In this document: one piece after another, positions 49,001 to 57,617 of the stretch
Numbering within the stretch: the first letter of the stretch is position 1
Layout of the letters: each line of letters opens with the position of its first letter
Assembly: GCF_003194625.1 (NCBI RefSeq)
Contig: NZ_QHKX01000004.1
Span: 248,001 to 312,000 of the forward strand
Direction: 5' to 3'
From: Nocardioides solisilvae
GTDB taxonomy: Bacteria > Actinomycetota > Actinomycetes > Propionibacteriales > Nocardioidaceae
DNA: 64,000 nucleotides
Program-made: the position numbers and the translations under genes
Notes under the pieces: generated by a model
What the model was told of the DNA's origin: nothing
The model's database searches: none
What the model saw: only the letters and a program-made list of their open reading frames with translations

Positions 49001-49070
49001 CGGACTCCTGCGGGTTGGCGGGGCGTGCACGGGGCGCGAACTTCGGCGATCCCCGCCTGAGCGGGGATCC
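49001..49070 (-). repeat. 70-bp repeat, right copy (inverted relative to 47858-47927)
   Basis: Same element in opposite orientation, with its hairpin (GATCCCCGC/GCGGGGATC) facing kamA at 49048-49069. The two copies enclose the AbiEi-like gene at nearly equal distance. Confidence 0.85.
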
Positions 49071-49082
49071 CCGAGGGCCCCG

Positions 49083-50537
49083 TCAGTAGGCCTGGAGGGC
49101 GGCGGTACGGCGGGAGGCGGCGGCGACCTCGGCGGCGCGCAGGCTGCCTTCGTCGAGGCGGCCGTGCTCCTCCCACCACTGCTGGCCGGCGGCGGGGAGG
49201 GTGTGGATCGGGTCGTAGTACTCGTAGTGCCGCGAGAGAGCCTCGGGGTCGGCCGCCTCGAGGCTGGTGCGGTAGTTCTTCGTCCAGTAGGAGATGCCGC
49301 GCTCGGTGTCGTAGTCGGCGAGCTGGTGCACCCACCGCTTGCCGACGAAGGGCACGTCGCAGACGATCCGCGGCGTGGCGAAGCCGGGCAGGTAGCCCAT
49401 CAGGTGGTGCTGGAGGCGCTGGGCGTCGGCGACGGAGACCCGCCAGTGCTCCGAGAACGGGATCATGTCGCACATGTAGAAGTAGTACGGCGTGACCTGG
49501 GCGCCGTCGAGCAGCGCGAAGCAGAGGTCGAGCAGGGCGTGCGGGTCGGCGTTCACGCCGTTGAGCAGGACGCCCTGGTTGCGGACGTCGCGGAGGCCGG
49601 CGTCCAGCATCGCCCGCGACGCCTCGGCCACGAGCGGCGTGATCGAGTGCGCGTGGTTGGCGTGGGTGTGCATCGCGAGCTGGACGCCGCGGGAGCGGGC
49701 CAGCGAGGCGACCCGGGCCACGCCGTCGACGACGTCGGGCTGCAGCCAGTGCTGGGGGAGGCCGACCAGGGCCTTCGTGGCGAGCCGGACGTCGCGGATG
49801 TTCTCGATCTCGAGCAGCTCGGTGAGGAAGGCCTCGAGACGGGGCCACGGCATGTTGGCGACGTCGCCGCCGGAGACGACCACGTCGCGCACCTGCGGGG
49901 TGCGGCGCAGGTAGTCGAGCATGTCGCCGAGCCGGTCGTTCGGCTTGGCGACGAACTTCAGCTTGTCGACGACGGGGGTGGAGTTGCCGACCAGGTCCAT
50001 CCGCGTGCAGTGGCCGCAGTACTGCGGGCAGGTGGGCAGCAGCTCGGCGAGCACCTTGGTGGGGTAGCGGTGGGTGAGCCCCTCGGTGGCCCACATGTCG
50101 TGCTCGTGGAGGGAGTCGCGGGTGGCGTGGGGGTGGGAGGGCCAGTCGGTGCGGCGGTCGGAGAAGACCGGGAGCATGTAGTGCCGGACGGGGTCGGCGT
50201 AGAAGGCGTCCGTCATGGCGCCGGGGCGGCCGGGGGCCGAGGCCGGCACCATCGTGTTCATCATCTGCGGCGGCACCAGCATCGACATGGTGGCGCGCTC
50301 GCGCTGGTCGCGCTCGAGGTCGTCGTAGAAGCGCTCGTCGAGCTGGTCGCCCATGAGCTCGCGGAGCTGGCGGACGTTCTTGACGCAGTGCGCGCGCTGC
50401 CACTGCACCGAGCGCCACTGCTCCGCGGTGACGTCGCGCCAGCCGGGGAAGCGGGACCAGTCGGGCTCCACGAGCTCGGCTCGGCGGTAGGCGTAGGGCT
50501 GGCCGGTGGTGAGGCCGATCGCGGTCTCGATGCTCAT
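49083..50537 (-). CDS. kamA: Lysine 2,3-aminomutase (radical SAM)
   Basis: Converts L-lysine to L-beta-lysine with AdoMet, a 4Fe-4S cluster and PLP. The 484-residue protein has the cluster motif CPQYCGHCTR near 170, the VVVSGGDVANMP segment, and the C-terminal YYFYMCDMIPFSEHWRV region for PLP and substrate. The AdoMet-binding GGD is present. The length is longer than clostridial KamA (about 416) at both ends. It is transcribed divergently from kdd-kamD-kamE-kal over a 182-bp spacer. Together they would form the lysine fermentation route. The right 70-bp repeat starts 12 bp past its stop. Confidence 0.9.
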   Translation of the reverse strand: MSIETAIGLTTGQPYAYRRAELVEPDWSRFPGWRDVTAEQWRSVQWQRAHCVKNVRQLRELMGDQLDERFYDDLERDQRERATMSMLVPPQMMNTMVPASAPGRPGAMTDAFYADPVRHYMLPVFSDRRTDWPSHPHATRDSLHEHDMWATEGLTHRYPTKVLAELLPTCPQYCGHCTRMDLVGNSTPVVDKLKFVAKPNDRLGDMLDYLRRTPQVRDVVVSGGDVANMPWPRLEAFLTELLEIENIRDVRLATKALVGLPQHWLQPDVVDGVARVASLARSRGVQLAMHTHANHAHSITPLVAEASRAMLDAGLRDVRNQGVLLNGVNADPHALLDLCFALLDGAQVTPYYFYMCDMIPFSEHWRVSVADAQRLQHHLMGYLPGFATPRIVCDVPFVGKRWVHQLADYDTERGISYWTKNYRTSLEAADPEALSRHYEYYDPIHTLPAAGQQWWEEHGRLDEGSLRAAEVAAASRRTAALQAY

Positions 50538-50719
50538 GGCGCTCCTTCGGTGCGGGGCGGCGTCTGGGCGGGTCCCGGGGGTCCGGGTCGCGTGCGGGGG
50601 CGGCGCGTCGGTTGTGAGGCACGTCGCACTTCTGCCAGAGTAGGAGGAGAATGTACGGCGTGTCTAACGGCACGCCGCAAGATTTCCCGTCACAGGGACG
50701 TGAGGAGTTGGTTTCGCCC
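50538..50719. other. Divergent kamA/kdd spacer with unused ribosome site and hairpin
   Basis: This 182-bp region contains AGGAGGAG at 50642-50649 followed by ATG 50651 (in frame with kdd), then a 7-bp inverted repeat CGGCGTG/CACGCCG. It probably holds both promoters and any regulator site. Confidence 0.4.
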
Positions 50720-51763
50720 ATGCTGGCTGCCCAGGAGAGACGCGCCGACCCGGTGGGGCTCCACCGCGTCCTGGAGCCCGCCGGCGTGCTGCCCCAGGCG
50801 GCCGCCCGGCTGGACACCCGCCGAGAGCTGTGGACCGACGAGGTGCGGGTCCGGGTGGAGAAGCTCAACCTGGACGCCGCCTCCTTCCGCCAGCTGGAGA
50901 CGAAGCACGCCGGGGACGGCGCGGCGGTGCGCGCCGAGGTGCTCGAGATCGTCCGGAGCCGCGGCAAGATGCAGAACCCCGTCACGGGCTCCGGCGGCAT
51001 GCTGGTCGGCGTCGTCGAGGAGGTGGGGGAGGAGTCGCCCCTCGGTCTCCGGGTCGGCGACCGCGTCGCGACCCTGGTCTCGCTCACCCTCACCCCGCTC
51101 GTCGTCGAGGACGGGCTGGCCCGCTGGGACGGGCGCAGCGAGCAGGCGCCCTGCGACGGCTGGGCGATCCTCTTCGGCCGCTCCGTGGCCGCGGTCCTCC
51201 CCGAGGACCTGCCGCGCGACCTCGCCCTGGCGGTGATGGACGTCTGCGGCGCCCCGGCGCTGACCAGCCGGGTGGTGCAGGGGTACGACGCGCCCGTGGT
51301 CGCCGTCGTCGGCGGGGCCGGCAAGTCCGGCAGCCTGAGCCTCGCCGCGGCCCGGGAGGCAGGCGCGCGCCGCACCGTCGGCGTCGTCCCCCACGAGGCG
51401 GAGGCGGAGGCCCTGCGCCGCAGCGGGCTGGCCGACGTGGTCGCCGTCGCGGACGCCCGCGACCCGGTCGCGCTCCGCGCCGCGGTGCTGGAGGCCGGGG
51501 GGCCGGCCGACGTGACCGTGGTCTGCGTCGACGTGCCGGGCTGCGAGGGGGGAGCCGTCCTGGCGACCGCGGAGGGCGGCACGGTCGTCTTCTTCTCCAT
51601 GGCCACCTCCTTCTCCGCCGCCGCCCTGGGCGCCGAGGGGCTGGCGGCCGACGTGACGATGCTCGTCGGCAACGGCTACGTCCCCGGCCACGCCGACCTC
51701 GCCCTCGGGCTGCTGCGACGCCACGACGGCGTCCGCGCCCTCTTCGAGAGCCGGCTCGGATGA
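50720..51763 (+). CDS. kdd: L-erythro-3,5-diaminohexanoate dehydrogenase
   Basis: NAD-dependent dehydrogenase that oxidises 3,5-diaminohexanoate to 3-keto-5-aminohexanoate in lysine degradation. The 347 residues show the family opening GLHRVLEPAGVLPQAAARLD, KLNLDAASFRQL, GSGGMLVGVV, and a Rossmann motif VVAVVGGAGKSGSLSLAAAREAG near 205. I use ATG 50720, since homologs start a few residues before the GxHRV motif; ATG 50651 would add 23 residues and has a strong but very close ribosome site. The stop overlaps kamD (ATGA). Confidence 0.87.
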   Translation: MLAAQERRADPVGLHRVLEPAGVLPQAAARLDTRRELWTDEVRVRVEKLNLDAASFRQLETKHAGDGAAVRAEVLEIVRSRGKMQNPVTGSGGMLVGVVEEVGEESPLGLRVGDRVATLVSLTLTPLVVEDGLARWDGRSEQAPCDGWAILFGRSVAAVLPEDLPRDLALAVMDVCGAPALTSRVVQGYDAPVVAVVGGAGKSGSLSLAAAREAGARRTVGVVPHEAEAEALRRSGLADVVAVADARDPVALRAAVLEAGGPADVTVVCVDVPGCEGGAVLATAEGGTVVFFSMATSFSAAALGAEGLAADVTMLVGNGYVPGHADLALGLLRRHDGVRALFESRLG

Positions 51764-53349
51764 GCGCCCCCGCGCCCCGTCGCCTGCTCGACCTCCCGGT
51801 CGACCAGGTCGACCGTGCCCGCGACCTGGCCGCCCGGGCCGGGCAGCCGATCGTCGACCTGGCTCGGCGGCACACCACCGTCTCGGTGGAGCGTGCGACG
51901 CTGCGCCTCGCGGGCCTCGGCGGGTCGGACCCCGACGGCATCCCGTGGGTCAACCGCCTCACCGACGCCGTGCGGGCCGACCTGCACGACGACGGCGGGC
52001 TCGCCCACGGAGTGAGCCTGCCCGTCTGGGACGCCCTGGTCCGCGGCGAGGCCGAGGACCTGGCCACCCTCGCGCAGAAGGCGGGCGCCGGCTCCGTCCG
52101 GTTCCGGGTCCCGGCCGGCGAGGACGCCCGACGCGCGGGGGAGGCCGCCCGCGCCGCGGTCGGAGCCGGCGTACGCCGCCTGGACGAGCGCCGCGCCGAG
52201 CGCGAGCGCCTCGTGGCCGAGGTGGGCGACGCCCCCCGCAAGCCGTGGATCTACCTCATCGTGGCCACCGGCGACATCCACGAGGACATCCCCCAGGCGC
52301 AGGCCGCGGCCCGCGCGGGAGCCGACGTGATCGCCGTGATCCGCAGCACGGGGCAGTCCCTGCTCGACTACGTCCCCGAGGGGGCCACCCGCGAGGGGTT
52401 CGCCGGCACCTACGCCACCCAGGAGAACTTCCGGCTGATGCGGGCCGCCCTGGACGAGACCAGTCGCGAGCTGGGGCGCTACGTCCGGCTCACCAACTAC
52501 GCCTCCGGGCTGTGCATGCCCGAGATCGCGGCGCTGGCGGGCCTCGAGCGGCTCGACATGATGCTCAACGACTCGATGTACGGGATCCTCTTCCGCGACA
52601 TCAACCCCGTCCGCACCTTCGTCGACCAGCGGTTCAGCCGCCAGGTCCACGCGCGGGCGGGCATCATCATCAACACCGGTGAGGACAACTACCTGACCAC
52701 GGCCGACGCCGTCGAGGCGGCCCACACGGTGACCACCAGCCAGCTCCTCAACGAGTTCTTCGCCCGTGAGGCGGGGCTCGAGGACTGGCAGCTGGGCCTG
52801 GGGCACGCGTTCGAGATCGACCCCGCGGTCCCGGAGTCGTTCCGGCTCGAGCTGGCGCACGCCCTGCTCGCCCGGGAGCTCTTCCCGGACGCGCCGCTGA
52901 AGTGGATGCCGCCGACCCGTCACATGACCGGCGACGTCTTCCGCGGCTACCTGCTCGACGGCTTCTTCAACCTGGCGGGGGCGCTGACCGGGCAGGGCAT
53001 CCTCCTGGTCGGGATGATGACGGAGGCCGTGGTGACGCCGTGGCTCTCCGACCGCGACCTGGCGCTGCAGAACGTCCGCTACGTCCTCGACTCCGCCGGC
53101 AACCTCCACGAGGACTTCGTGCCGGCCCCCGGGGGTCTCATCCACCGCCGCGCCCGCGAGGTGCTGGGCGAGTCGGTGGGGCTCCTGGAGCGGATCGTCG
53201 ACGAGGGGCTGCTCGCGGCGATCGCCGACGGCACCTTCGGCCTGATGAAGCGCCCGGCCGACCGCGGTCGGGGCCTGGACGGGGTGGCCGAGAAGGCCGA
53301 GGGCTACGTCAACCCCGCCACCGAGCTCCTCGAGGGAGGGCAGCCGTGA
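51760..53349 (+). CDS. kamD: Lysine 5,6-aminomutase alpha subunit
   Basis: Large subunit of the adenosylcobalamin- and PLP-dependent enzyme that moves an amino group of D-lysine or L-beta-lysine. The 529-residue protein includes WIYLIVATGDIHEDIPQAQAAARAGADVIAVIRSTGQSLLDYVPEGAT, LTNYASGLCMPEIAALA, DMMLNDSMYGILFRDINPVRTFVDQ and KWMPPTRHMTGDVF, all conserved in the barrel. It is translationally coupled to kdd and kamE. Activity needs B12, which the cell also uses for MetH. Confidence 0.93.
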   Translation: MSAPAPRRLLDLPVDQVDRARDLAARAGQPIVDLARRHTTVSVERATLRLAGLGGSDPDGIPWVNRLTDAVRADLHDDGGLAHGVSLPVWDALVRGEAEDLATLAQKAGAGSVRFRVPAGEDARRAGEAARAAVGAGVRRLDERRAERERLVAEVGDAPRKPWIYLIVATGDIHEDIPQAQAAARAGADVIAVIRSTGQSLLDYVPEGATREGFAGTYATQENFRLMRAALDETSRELGRYVRLTNYASGLCMPEIAALAGLERLDMMLNDSMYGILFRDINPVRTFVDQRFSRQVHARAGIIINTGEDNYLTTADAVEAAHTVTTSQLLNEFFAREAGLEDWQLGLGHAFEIDPAVPESFRLELAHALLARELFPDAPLKWMPPTRHMTGDVFRGYLLDGFFNLAGALTGQGILLVGMMTEAVVTPWLSDRDLALQNVRYVLDSAGNLHEDFVPAPGGLIHRRAREVLGESVGLLERIVDEGLLAAIADGTFGLMKRPADRGRGLDGVAEKAEGYVNPATELLEGGQP

Positions 53350-54080
53350 TCGTCCGACCCTACGGGGACACCACCGGCGACGGGATGGTGCAGCTCTCCT
53401 TCACCCTGCCCCTCGAGCACTCCAAGGTCGCCGAGGGGGCGGCCGAGCAGCTCGCCCGCAAGATGGGGATGGAGCCGGCGATGGTCGTGCACGCGCGACC
53501 GGTCGGCGAGGGGTTCACGTTCTTCGTCGTCTACGGCCGGGTCCACCACCTGGTCGACACCTCGCAGGTGGAGGTCGTGGAGCGCGACTACCCGTTGCTC
53601 ACCCCGGCTGAGGTCAACGCCGAGGTGAAGCGCGGCCTGCGACGCCGGCTCGTCGTGGTCGGCGCCTGCATCGGCACCGACGCCCACACCGTGGGGATCG
53701 ACGCGATCCTCAACATCAAGGGGTTCGCGGGGGAGAAGGGGCTCGAGTACTACCGCGAGCTCAAGGTGGTCAACCTCGGCGCGCAGGTCTCCGTGCCCGA
53801 GCTGGTGCGGGCCGCGCAGGACGAGGGCGCGGACGCCGTGCTCGTCTCCCAGGTCGTCACGCAGCGCGACGCCCACCTGCTCAACACCCGCGAGATGTCC
53901 GCCGCCTTCCGGGAGGCGTTCCCCGACGAGCGTCGCCCCCTGCTGGTGGTGGGCGGACCGCGCTTCGACGAGAAGGCGGCGGCGGAGCTGGGGGTCGACC
54001 GGGTCTTCTCCCGCGGGACCACGCCCGGCGAGGTCGCGTCGTTCCTCGTCCACCGGCTCACCGAGAAGGAGACCGCCTGA
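53346..54080 (+). CDS. kamE: Lysine 5,6-aminomutase beta subunit (B12-binding)
   Basis: Small subunit of 244 residues that binds adenosylcobalamin and PLP. The cobalamin motif DxHxxG reads GTDAHTVGIDAILNIKG near 112; the lysines in this stretch (NIKG and GEKGLEYY) are candidates for the PLP Schiff base. The Rossmann-like C-terminus contains VVNLGAQVSVPELV and LLVVGGPRFDEKAAAELGVDRVFSRGTTPGEVA. GTGA overlap with kamD and TGATG overlap with kal indicate coupling. Confidence 0.93.
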   Translation: MIVRPYGDTTGDGMVQLSFTLPLEHSKVAEGAAEQLARKMGMEPAMVVHARPVGEGFTFFVVYGRVHHLVDTSQVEVVERDYPLLTPAEVNAEVKRGLRRRLVVVGACIGTDAHTVGIDAILNIKGFAGEKGLEYYRELKVVNLGAQVSVPELVRAAQDEGADAVLVSQVVTQRDAHLLNTREMSAAFREAFPDERRPLLVVGGPRFDEKAAAELGVDRVFSRGTTPGEVASFLVHRLTEKETA

Positions 54081-54502
54081 TGTCCCAGCAGCCCCTGCCG
54101 CCGGCCGCCGAGCGGGTGGGCGAGACCGTCGTCCACCGCCGCTACGTGCCCTACTCCCACGCCCACTACGCCGGGAACCTCGTCGACGGCGCCTGGTCGC
54201 TCGGCCTCTTCGGCGACGTGGCGACCGAGATGTGCATCCGCACCGATGGCGACGAGGGCCTCTTCGCGTCGTACTCCGACGTGCAGTTCCGCGGCCCCGT
54301 CCGCGCCGGGGACGTGGTCGAGGTCCGGTGCCGCCTGGTCCGCGCCGGCAGCCGGTCGCGCGAGATGGAGTTCGAGCTGCTGGTGGTGGCTCGTGGCGCT
54401 GCGACCGCCGACGATCCGGGGGCCAGCCACCTCCTCGCGGAGCCCCTCGTCGTGACCACCGCCCGGGGCACCGTGGTGGTCCCGCCGCGTCCCGCGGGCT
54501 GA
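54080..54502 (+). CDS. kal: 3-aminobutyryl-CoA ammonia-lyase
   Basis: Hot-dog-fold enzyme of 140 residues that deaminates 3-aminobutyryl-CoA to crotonyl-CoA. It shows VHRRYVPYSHAHYAGNLVDGAWSLGLFGDVATEM, the short central helix region, and FRGPVRAGDVVEVRCRLV, typical of the Kal family. It ends the kdd operon. The enzyme that would supply its substrate, Kce, is not in the window. Confidence 0.85.
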   Translation: MSQQPLPPAAERVGETVVHRRYVPYSHAHYAGNLVDGAWSLGLFGDVATEMCIRTDGDEGLFASYSDVQFRGPVRAGDVVEVRCRLVRAGSRSREMEFELLVVARGAATADDPGASHLLAEPLVVTTARGTVVVPPRPAG

Positions 54503-54848
54503 CCCGCCGGGACGGTCGTCCCGCCCTCGGCGTGTCGCGCACGTTGTCCGAAGGACCGGTTGACACGGGGCCCCGAACCGTCACAGAGTGCCGTGTCCGC
54601 CTGTGCAGATCGTCGTCGGCGGACCGACGTCCGGGTGAGCGGGTTGGCGGGTGGGGCACCACCATCCGACCCACCTGGTTCACGGAGGTCGGTCCCGCCA
54701 CGGCGTGGGTGGGCGCGGGAGGGGCGGCACCGCCTTAGACAACTTCTCGCCGGTCACCTCCAGTGGCCGTCGCGTCGGTCCGAAGCGTGGCCGTCCCTCC
54801 CGTCCTCCTGCCCCGCCCGCGTGCCCGGTCACCGGGTAGGTTGGCGCC
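54503..54848. other. Noncoding spacer between kal and lnt
   Basis: 346 bp without a supportable gene. A 7-bp hairpin (CGGGACG/CGTCCCG, 54508-54523) just after kal may be a terminator. A TTGACA at 54560 lacks a good -10 partner. The right end carries the TAGGTT hexamer of lnt. Both strands have open frames here but no plausible start or homology. Confidence 0.6.
54837..54842 (+). promoter_or_regulatory. -10 hexamer (TAGGTT) of lnt
   Basis: TAGGTT, 6 nt before GTG 54849; leaderless arrangement. Confidence 0.5.
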
Positions 54849-56366
54849 GTGCTGCTCCGCTCCCTGGTCGCCGGTGGGGCGGGTCTGCTGCTGGCCCTGG
54901 CCTCGGAGCCGGTCGGGTGGGCCCTGCTGACGCCCGTGGCGGTCGCGCTCGTGGTGCTCGCGGTCCGCGGCGCCCGCGCCCGGACCGCCTGGCTGCCCGG
55001 GCTCGCCTTCGGCGCGGCCTACTACTTCACCCTGCTGTGGTGGATGCGCGCCGTCGGCTGGGACGCCTGGCTCGCCCTCGCGGGGGTGCAGGCCGTGCTG
55101 ACGGCACCGCTGGGGAGCGTCCTGGCGCTGGTGGGCCGCCTCCGTGGCTGGCCCGTGTGGTCGGCCCTGTCCTGGGTCGCGGTCGAGACGGTGACCGGTG
55201 GCTGGCCCTTCGGCGGCATGCCGTGGGGGCGGCTCTCGTACGCCGTCGCCGACACGTGGTGGGCCGCGGCGCTGCCCTGGCTCGGGTTTACCGGCGTCAG
55301 CCTCCTGCTGGCCGGGACCGGGGCCGCCCTGGCCTGGTGCTGGGCGGCACGTCCCTCGGTACGCCGCGTCATCCCCGTGGCCGTCGCGCTTGCCGCGGCG
55401 ACGGCGTGGGGGCCCCTCGTGCCCTGGGCGCCGGGGGAGGAGGGCACGGTGCGGCTCGCCGTCGTGCAGGGCGACGTCCCCGGGAGCGGGGACGACCTCG
55501 TCTCCGTGCACCGCGAGGTGACGCGCAACCACGTCGAGGCGACCGTCGACCTCGCCGGCCGGGTGGCCAGGGGCGAGGAGGAGCCGCCCGACCTCGTCCT
55601 GTGGCCGGAGAACTCCACGGCCGTCGACCCGTTCCGCGACGTCGAGGTGCGCACAGGCATCGAGCGCGCCGTCGGGGCGGTCGGCGTGCCCGTCCTGGTG
55701 GGCGCGATGACCGACGCCGAGGAGCCCGACGCCGTCCTCAACCAGGGGATCCTGTGGGACCCGGTGACCGGGGGAGGGGACCGCTACACCAAGCGGCACC
55801 CCGTGCCCTTCGGCGAGTACATCCCCTGGCGCGACACCGTCTTCACGGGCAACTTCGGCAAGCTCGAGCTGATCGCGAGGGACATGATGAGCGGCACGCG
55901 CTCGACCCCGCTGCGGGTCGGCGACACCCTGGTGGCCGACGCGATCTGCTTCGACGTCGCCTACGACGACGCGATCCACGAGCAGCTGAGGTCCGGGGGA
56001 GAGCTCCTGGTGGTGCAGACGAGCAACGCGATGTTCATCCGGACCCACCAGATCGAGCAGCAGTTCGACATCACCCGGCTGCGCGCGCGCGAGACCGGGC
56101 GGGCCGTCGCGGTCGCGGCCACCAACGGGGTCACCGGCGTGGTCGCCCCCGACGGCCGGGTGCTCGCCGAGGCCGAGCCGCGGACCACGAGCGTGCTGGT
56201 CCAGGAGGTGCCGCTCTCGTCGCGGACCACCCCAGCCGTGGCGCTGGGTCCGTGGCCGGGCAGGCTCGCCGTGGGGCTGTCCGTCCTGGGCTGTGCGATC
56301 GCCGCCCGGCGCCGTCGCAATGCCCTATGCTCGCCCGGGCACGCCGCCGCCCCGTCCGCCAGCTGA
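54849..56366 (+). CDS. lnt: Apolipoprotein N-acyltransferase
   Basis: Integral membrane enzyme that adds a third acyl chain to lipoproteins. The 505-residue protein has six to seven N-terminal hydrophobic segments (residues 1-185), then the nitrilase-like domain with the Glu in LVLWPENSTAVDP near 253, the Lys in RYTKRHPVPFGEYIP near 314 and the Cys in ADAICFDVAYDD near 366. A C-terminal hydrophobic segment follows. In mycobacteria this domain is fused to Dpm as Ppm1; here the genes are separate and 11 nt apart. Five or more lipoproteins in this window are potential substrates. Confidence 0.93.
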   Translation: MLLRSLVAGGAGLLLALASEPVGWALLTPVAVALVVLAVRGARARTAWLPGLAFGAAYYFTLLWWMRAVGWDAWLALAGVQAVLTAPLGSVLALVGRLRGWPVWSALSWVAVETVTGGWPFGGMPWGRLSYAVADTWWAAALPWLGFTGVSLLLAGTGAALAWCWAARPSVRRVIPVAVALAAATAWGPLVPWAPGEEGTVRLAVVQGDVPGSGDDLVSVHREVTRNHVEATVDLAGRVARGEEEPPDLVLWPENSTAVDPFRDVEVRTGIERAVGAVGVPVLVGAMTDAEEPDAVLNQGILWDPVTGGGDRYTKRHPVPFGEYIPWRDTVFTGNFGKLELIARDMMSGTRSTPLRVGDTLVADAICFDVAYDDAIHEQLRSGGELLVVQTSNAMFIRTHQIEQQFDITRLRARETGRAVAVAATNGVTGVVAPDGRVLAEAEPRTTSVLVQEVPLSSRTTPAVALGPWPGRLAVGLSVLGCAIAARRRRNALCSPGHAAAPSAS

Positions 56367-56377
56367 GGAGTTCCCGC

Positions 56378-57136
56378 GTGGCCCAGACACCGTCCGGTCG
56401 CACCGTCATGGTCGTCCCGACCTACAACGAGGCGGCCAACCTCGAGTGGATCGTCTCGCGCCTGCTCCGGGCGCAGCCCGAGGTCCACGTGCTCGTCGTG
56501 GACGACGACTCGCCCGACGGGACGGGCAAGCTGGCCGACGAGCTCGCCGCCGGGGACGAGCGGGTCCACGTGCTGCACCGCACGGAGAAGGCAGGTCTCG
56601 GGGCGGCGTACCTCCACGGCTTCCGCGTGGCCCTCGACCTCGGCTTCGACGTGATCGGCGAGATGGACGCCGACGGCTCCCACCAGCCGGAGCAGCTCCA
56701 GCTGCTGCTCGACGCCCTCGCCGCCGGTGCCGACCTCGTGATCGGCTCCCGCTGGGTCCCGGGCGGGTCGATCGTCAACTGGTCCAAGGGACGCGAGCTG
56801 CTCTCGCGCGGGGGCAACCTCTACACCCGGATCCTGCTGGGCATGCCCGTCCGCGACGCGACGGCGGGCTACCGGCTCTTCCGGCGCACCACGCTCGAGG
56901 CGATCGACCTCGACGCCGTCCAGTCCACCGGCTACGTCTTCCAGACCGACATGACCCACCGCACGCTGCGTGCCGGGCTCAGCGTGGTCGAGGTGCCGAT
57001 CGAGTTCGTGGAGCGCGAGCGCGGCGACTCCAAGATGAGCCGCAAGGTGGCCACCGAGTCGCTGCGCCGGATCACGGTGTGGGGCCTGAGCGAGCGCCGC
57101 GCCCAGCTCTGCCGCCTCAGGCACCGTGCTTCATGA
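56378..57136 (+). CDS. Polyprenol monophosphomannose synthase
   Basis: GT2 glycosyltransferase of 252 residues that makes polyprenyl-phosphomannose, the donor for lipoglycan and protein mannosylation. It has VVPTYNEAANLEWIVSRLL, VVDDDSPDGTGKLAD (DDD), EMDADGSHQPEQL (DxD), GSRWVPGGSIVNWSKGRELLSRGGNLYTR and ERERGDSKMS. GAGGAG at 56365-56370 sets the GTG start at 56378; the long upstream open frame is a shadow of lnt. Known as Ppm/Dpm; it lacks a C-terminal membrane domain. Confidence 0.92.
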   Translation: MAQTPSGRTVMVVPTYNEAANLEWIVSRLLRAQPEVHVLVVDDDSPDGTGKLADELAAGDERVHVLHRTEKAGLGAAYLHGFRVALDLGFDVIGEMDADGSHQPEQLQLLLDALAAGADLVIGSRWVPGGSIVNWSKGRELLSRGGNLYTRILLGMPVRDATAGYRLFRRTTLEAIDLDAVQSTGYVFQTDMTHRTLRAGLSVVEVPIEFVERERGDSKMSRKVATESLRRITVWGLSERRAQLCRLRHRAS

Positions 57137-57143
57137 TGGAGGC

Positions 57144-57602
57144 ATGAGGTCCGGTCGTCGCGTCCCGCTGTGGTTGCCGTTCGTCCTGCTCGTCGCCCTG
57201 CCCCTGGTGGAGCTCTGGGCGCTGATCCAGGTGGGCCAGGTGATCGGGGCCTGGTGGACGGTCGTGCTGCTGCTGGTCATGGGGTTCGCCGGCGGCTGGC
57301 TCATCCGGCACGAGGGGCTCCGGGCCTGGCGGGCGCTCGCCGAGACGCTGTCGCAGGGGCGCATGCCGCACCGCGAGCTGGCCGACGGTGCGCTGATCGT
57401 GCTGGCGGGTGCCCTCATGCTGACGCCGGGGTTCGTCACCGACGCGATCGGGGTGCTGCTGATCCTGCCCGGGACCCGGGGGATCGCCCGGCGGGCCCTC
57501 ACCGGCGCCCTGGCGCGCAAGCTGCTCGTGCCTCCTCACGCACGTCGCCCCGGCGCCGGGCCCGAGGGCCCGGTCGTCCGGGGCGAGGTCATCGATCCCT
57601 GA
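57144..57602 (+). CDS. fxsA: FxsA family cytoplasmic membrane protein
   Basis: A 152-residue membrane protein with three to four hydrophobic segments (VPLWLPFVLLVALPLVELWALIQVG, AWWTVVLLLVMGFAGGWLI, ALIVLAGALMLTPGFVTDAIGVLLILPGTR). The GFVTDxxGxLLLxPxxR motif is the FxsA hallmark. The E. coli protein relieves F exclusion of phage T7; its normal function is unknown. It starts 7 nt after the mannosyltransferase stop and converges on rbpA. Confidence 0.88.
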   Translation: MRSGRRVPLWLPFVLLVALPLVELWALIQVGQVIGAWWTVVLLLVMGFAGGWLIRHEGLRAWRALAETLSQGRMPHRELADGALIVLAGALMLTPGFVTDAIGVLLILPGTRGIARRALTGALARKLLVPPHARRPGAGPEGPVVRGEVIDP

Positions 57603-57617
57603 GGGGACCGGAGGCCG

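Noticed and set aside
48970-51672. A 900-codon minus-strand open frame across kamA and the kdd region
   Set aside because: It overlaps kamA in another frame and runs antisense to kdd; its translation is low-complexity.
54560-54590. TTGACA-type promoter in the kal-lnt spacer
   Set aside because: No acceptable -10 at 16-19 bp; lnt has a better TAGGTT hexamer adjacent to its start.
54560-56377. Upstream extension of the mannosyltransferase gene by about 600 codons, imitating a Ppm1-type fusion
   Set aside because: The extra frame is out of phase with lnt, which is itself intact in another frame; GAGGAG fixes the start at 56378.
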